This document shows, piece by piece, positions 61,547 to 64,000 of a stretch of DNA of 64,000 bases. Each line of letters starts with the position of its first letter. Within the stretch, counting starts at the first letter, position 1. The notes beneath the pieces are model-generated. The model saw nothing but the letters and a program-made list of their open reading frames with translations, searched no databases and was not told the origin of the DNA. A program made the position numbers and the translations under genes. Source of the DNA: Bacilli bacterium (GTDB lineage Bacteria; Bacillota_I; Bacilli_A; RF39; UBA660); assembly GCA_900752905.1 (NCBI GenBank), contig CAADWX010000022.1, positions 20,770 through 84,769 on the forward strand, given 5' to 3'.

Positions 61547-64000
61547 AATGAGATTTTGTTTTAAAAAATATACTTTTTTATTGATTGGATTAATAAGTAT
61601 ATTTTTTGGAATAAAAGGGGTAAATGCAGCTTCATTAAATTTTGTTGATTCGGGGTATTATTATAATAGAGTAAAACCTGGAAGCAATTCTTCTTGGCAT
61701 TGGAATTTATATGATATAGACGGAAATGTATCTTATTGTATAGAAAATGATATTAAAGAAGGTAATCCTTTATATGAAGCAAAATGGAAAGATACTGGAT
61801 TAAGAGATTCTATTAAAGAAAGATTAACATTAGTTGCTTATTATGGATATACATACCCAGGCCATAATACATTACAATATAGAGCAGCAACACAAGGAAT
61901 GATATGGGAAACTATTTTAGGGGATGTTGATGTAAGTTTTACTAAAGAAAGATGGAGTAATGGTGATATATTAGATATATCTAAAGAAAAAGAAGAAATA
62001 AATAAATTAATAGATAATCATTATAAAAAGCCTTCATTTGATAATAATATATATGATATACAAGTTGGAAGAAGTCTTACTTTGATAGATGAAAATAATG
62101 TAATTAATGATTTTAATATTGATGTAAAAGATGCAAAATATGAAATAAAAGGAAACAAATTAATTATAACTCCAAATACTGAAGGAAAAATTACTGTTAA
62201 TTTAAAAAAGAAAAATGTTTATGAAAATGATTATAAGGTATTTGTTGGAAATGGCGTTCAAAACATGATTACACCAGGTAATGTAGATTCTATTACATCA
62301 TCATTTACTATAAATAGTTATTATAGTTATATAGAAGGTTATAAAAAAGATATTGAAACAAATACTAAACAAGGAGAAGCAACTTTAGAAGGTGCAATAT
62401 ATGGAATATATGAGAAAAAAACAAATAATTTAATAACAACTGTAACTACAGATAAAAATGGATATTTTAGAAGTGCTAAAGTATTAAAATATAATGATTA
62501 TTATTTAAAAGAAATATCGCCTAGTAAAGGGTATTTATTGGATGATGCTTTTTATAATATTTATATAAAAAATAATGAAAAGTATGTATTAGAGGTAACA
62601 GAATGTGTAATTAAAAATAAAATAAATATTTTAAAACAATATAATTACGTTAATGAAAATACAACATTTTTAAATCCAGAAGAAGATATTATATTTGAAA
62701 TATATGATAGTAAAAACAACAAGTATTCAGAAATAAAAACAGATAAGAATGGATATGCTTCTATTGATTTACCATATGGTACTTGGCAATTTCATCAAAA
62801 TAATGTAAAAGATGGGTATGAAAAAATAAATGATTTCTATGTAACTGTTAGTGAAACTAGTGAAAATACACAATATTATAATATATTAAATAATAAGGCA
62901 TCTACTTATTTAAAAGTAGTTAAAATAGATAGTGAAACAAAAAAAGTAATAAAATTAGCTAATACAAAATTTAAGATATTAAATATAGAAAAGAATGCGT
63001 TTGTCAGTCAGTATGTAGGTGGTAAGTACTATGATATATTTTCAACTGATGAGTCAGGTTCATTTACAACATATTTAAAATTAGAATATGGAAAATATAA
63101 ACTAATTGAAATAGAAGCTCCAAGAGGTTATGAATTGAACGAAAGTGTTATGGAATTTGAAATAGGAAAAGATTCTAAATATGAGTATACTGAGAATGGA
63201 ACATTATTGACATTATATTTTGAGAATAAACCAAAAAAGGGAACGATAACAGTAAATAAGAAAGGAGAATTTATAAAAAATAATAATTATTATTACTTAC
63301 CTTTAGATAATATTGAATTTAAAATATATGCTGAAGAAGATATAAAATCAACTGATAATAGTTATATATATTATAGAAAAGGAGATTTAGTAGATATTAT
63401 CAAAACAAACAAACTAGGGATTGCAAAGAGTAAAGAATTACCATATGGAAAATACTATATAAAAGAATATAAAACTTTAGATGAATATGTAATTGATAAT
63501 GAAGAGTACTATTTTGAAATAAAAGAAAATGAGGAAAAAATAACATACGAAATTTTTAATAAATTAAAAAGAGGAAGTTTAAAAATAATAAAGAAAGATA
63601 AAGATGATAATACAATAATTCCAGGAACTAAAATAGGTATTTATGATATACACGATAATCTAATATATAGTGGTATAACAGATGAAAAAGGAGAATTATT
63701 AGTAGAAAATATGTTATTAGGAAAATACTATATAAAAGAAATAGAATCAAAAGAAAGCTATGTTTTAGATAATAGTAAACATTATTTTGAAATAAAGGAA
63801 AATGAGGAAAAAATAACATATGAAATTTTTAATAAATTAAAAAGAGGAAGTTTAAAAATAATAAAGAAAGATAAAGATGATAATACAATAATTCCAGGAA
63901 CAAAAATAGGTATTTATGACATACACGATAATCTAATATATAGTGGTATAACAGATGAAAAAGGAGAATTATTAGTAGAAAATATGTTATTAGGAAAATA
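61547..64000 (+). CDS. Thioester-domain, Cna-B-repeat surface adhesin (start frameshifted, runs off window)
   Basis: AAGGAGG precedes ATG at 61547, but that frame meets TAA at 61562-61564. One base later the frame is open to the end of the window with no stop. Read with one T less, the start is a signal peptide (RFCFKKYTFLLIGLISIFFG) cut near VNA-A. Then VSYCIEND (Cys64) and AATQGMIWE (Gln116) fit a thioester-forming adhesin domain. Several Cna-B/prealbumin-like repeats follow (LEGAIYGIYE; TDKNGY; YYLKEI..SKGY). A cell-wall anchor would be beyond the window. Host-surface binding is inferred. The start needs a one-base change or +1 frameshift at TTTTTAAAAAA. Confidence 0.72.
63511..64000 (+). 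repeat. Near-identical 273-bp tandem repeats in the adhesin
   Basis: Copy 1 is 63511-63783 and copy 2 starts at 63784 and leaves the window. The 273-base (91-codon) period keeps frame. Over the shared stretch only a few synonymous changes are seen, so the duplication is recent or homogenised. Each unit is one Cna-B-like domain (KIGIYDIHDNLIYSGITDEK). Confidence 0.85.

Overview
The window is very AT-rich DNA from a low-GC Bacillota (Firmicutes) with compact gene spacing. Evidence for this placement: the Bacillus-like order spoVB-comN-secDF-rel-dtd-(AAA)-hisS-aspS, two T-box leaders, an infC-rpmI-rplT leader, the str operon (rpsL-rpsG-fusA-tuf), and sporulation genes (spoVB, a gerA-type germination operon, spoVS). 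TGA is an ordinary stop and TGG encodes Trp, so this is not a Mycoplasma-type code. A reduced, spore-forming, probably uncultured gut lineage fits, but I cannot name the taxon from the sequence.

Layout. 1-9.2 kb: end of an HU gene, a coiled-coil protein, a very short CCA-transferase-like protein, convergent spoVB, then comN-like, secDF, rel, dtd and an AI-2E-family permease. 9.3-20.2 kb: pyruvate kinase; a T-box whose specifier region reads GACAT, so Asp (GAC) and His (CAT) codons overlap, upstream of an AAA ATPase, hisS, an unknown gene and an archaeal-type aspS; a five-repeat HA-domain protein; prfA-prmC; and infC-rpmI-rplT behind an attenuator leader. The L20 protein carries an unusual C-terminal Rho_N/SAP-like extension. 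20.3-30.0 kb: an unknown protein, a dTMP-kinase-like gene, a reverse-strand gerA-gerC-gerB operon, and a Phe T-box with pheS-pheT.

30.0-46.8 kb is an accessory region. It starts at tRNA-Gln and a slightly defective tRNA-Thr. It is punctuated by four related 'CACCA + CGAAC hairpin + terminator' elements (near 30.2, 34.5, 37.5 and 38.3 kb) that separate blocks of cargo: a heterodimeric ABC exporter, a P-loop kinase with a third ABC exporter, an unknown protein and an acetyltransferase. Two of the elements carry paralogous, broken copies of the same small gene. A decayed MATE pair, a possible small-RNA or peptide transcript, an ylmH-like gene, VanZ, a transglutaminase-like protein, a membrane-anchored LRAT/NlpC-like protein and two flavodoxin-fold oxidoreductases follow.

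46.9-61.5 kb returns to core genes: topB, the str operon, tRNA-Ile, an orphan AbiEii-type nucleotidyltransferase, a MATE transporter fused to a cytidylate-kinase-like domain, spoVS, an HdeD-like protein, sufU, sufB and a small SSB. The window ends inside a large secreted adhesin with a putative thioester domain and near-identical Cna-B-like repeats. Its good start codon is out of frame by one base at a T5A6 tract.

Many genes use the same compact layout: the upstream gene's terminator overlaps its stop codon, an extended -10 (TGnTATAAT) follows, and the Shine-Dalgarno begins only about 10-20 nt after the predicted transcription start.
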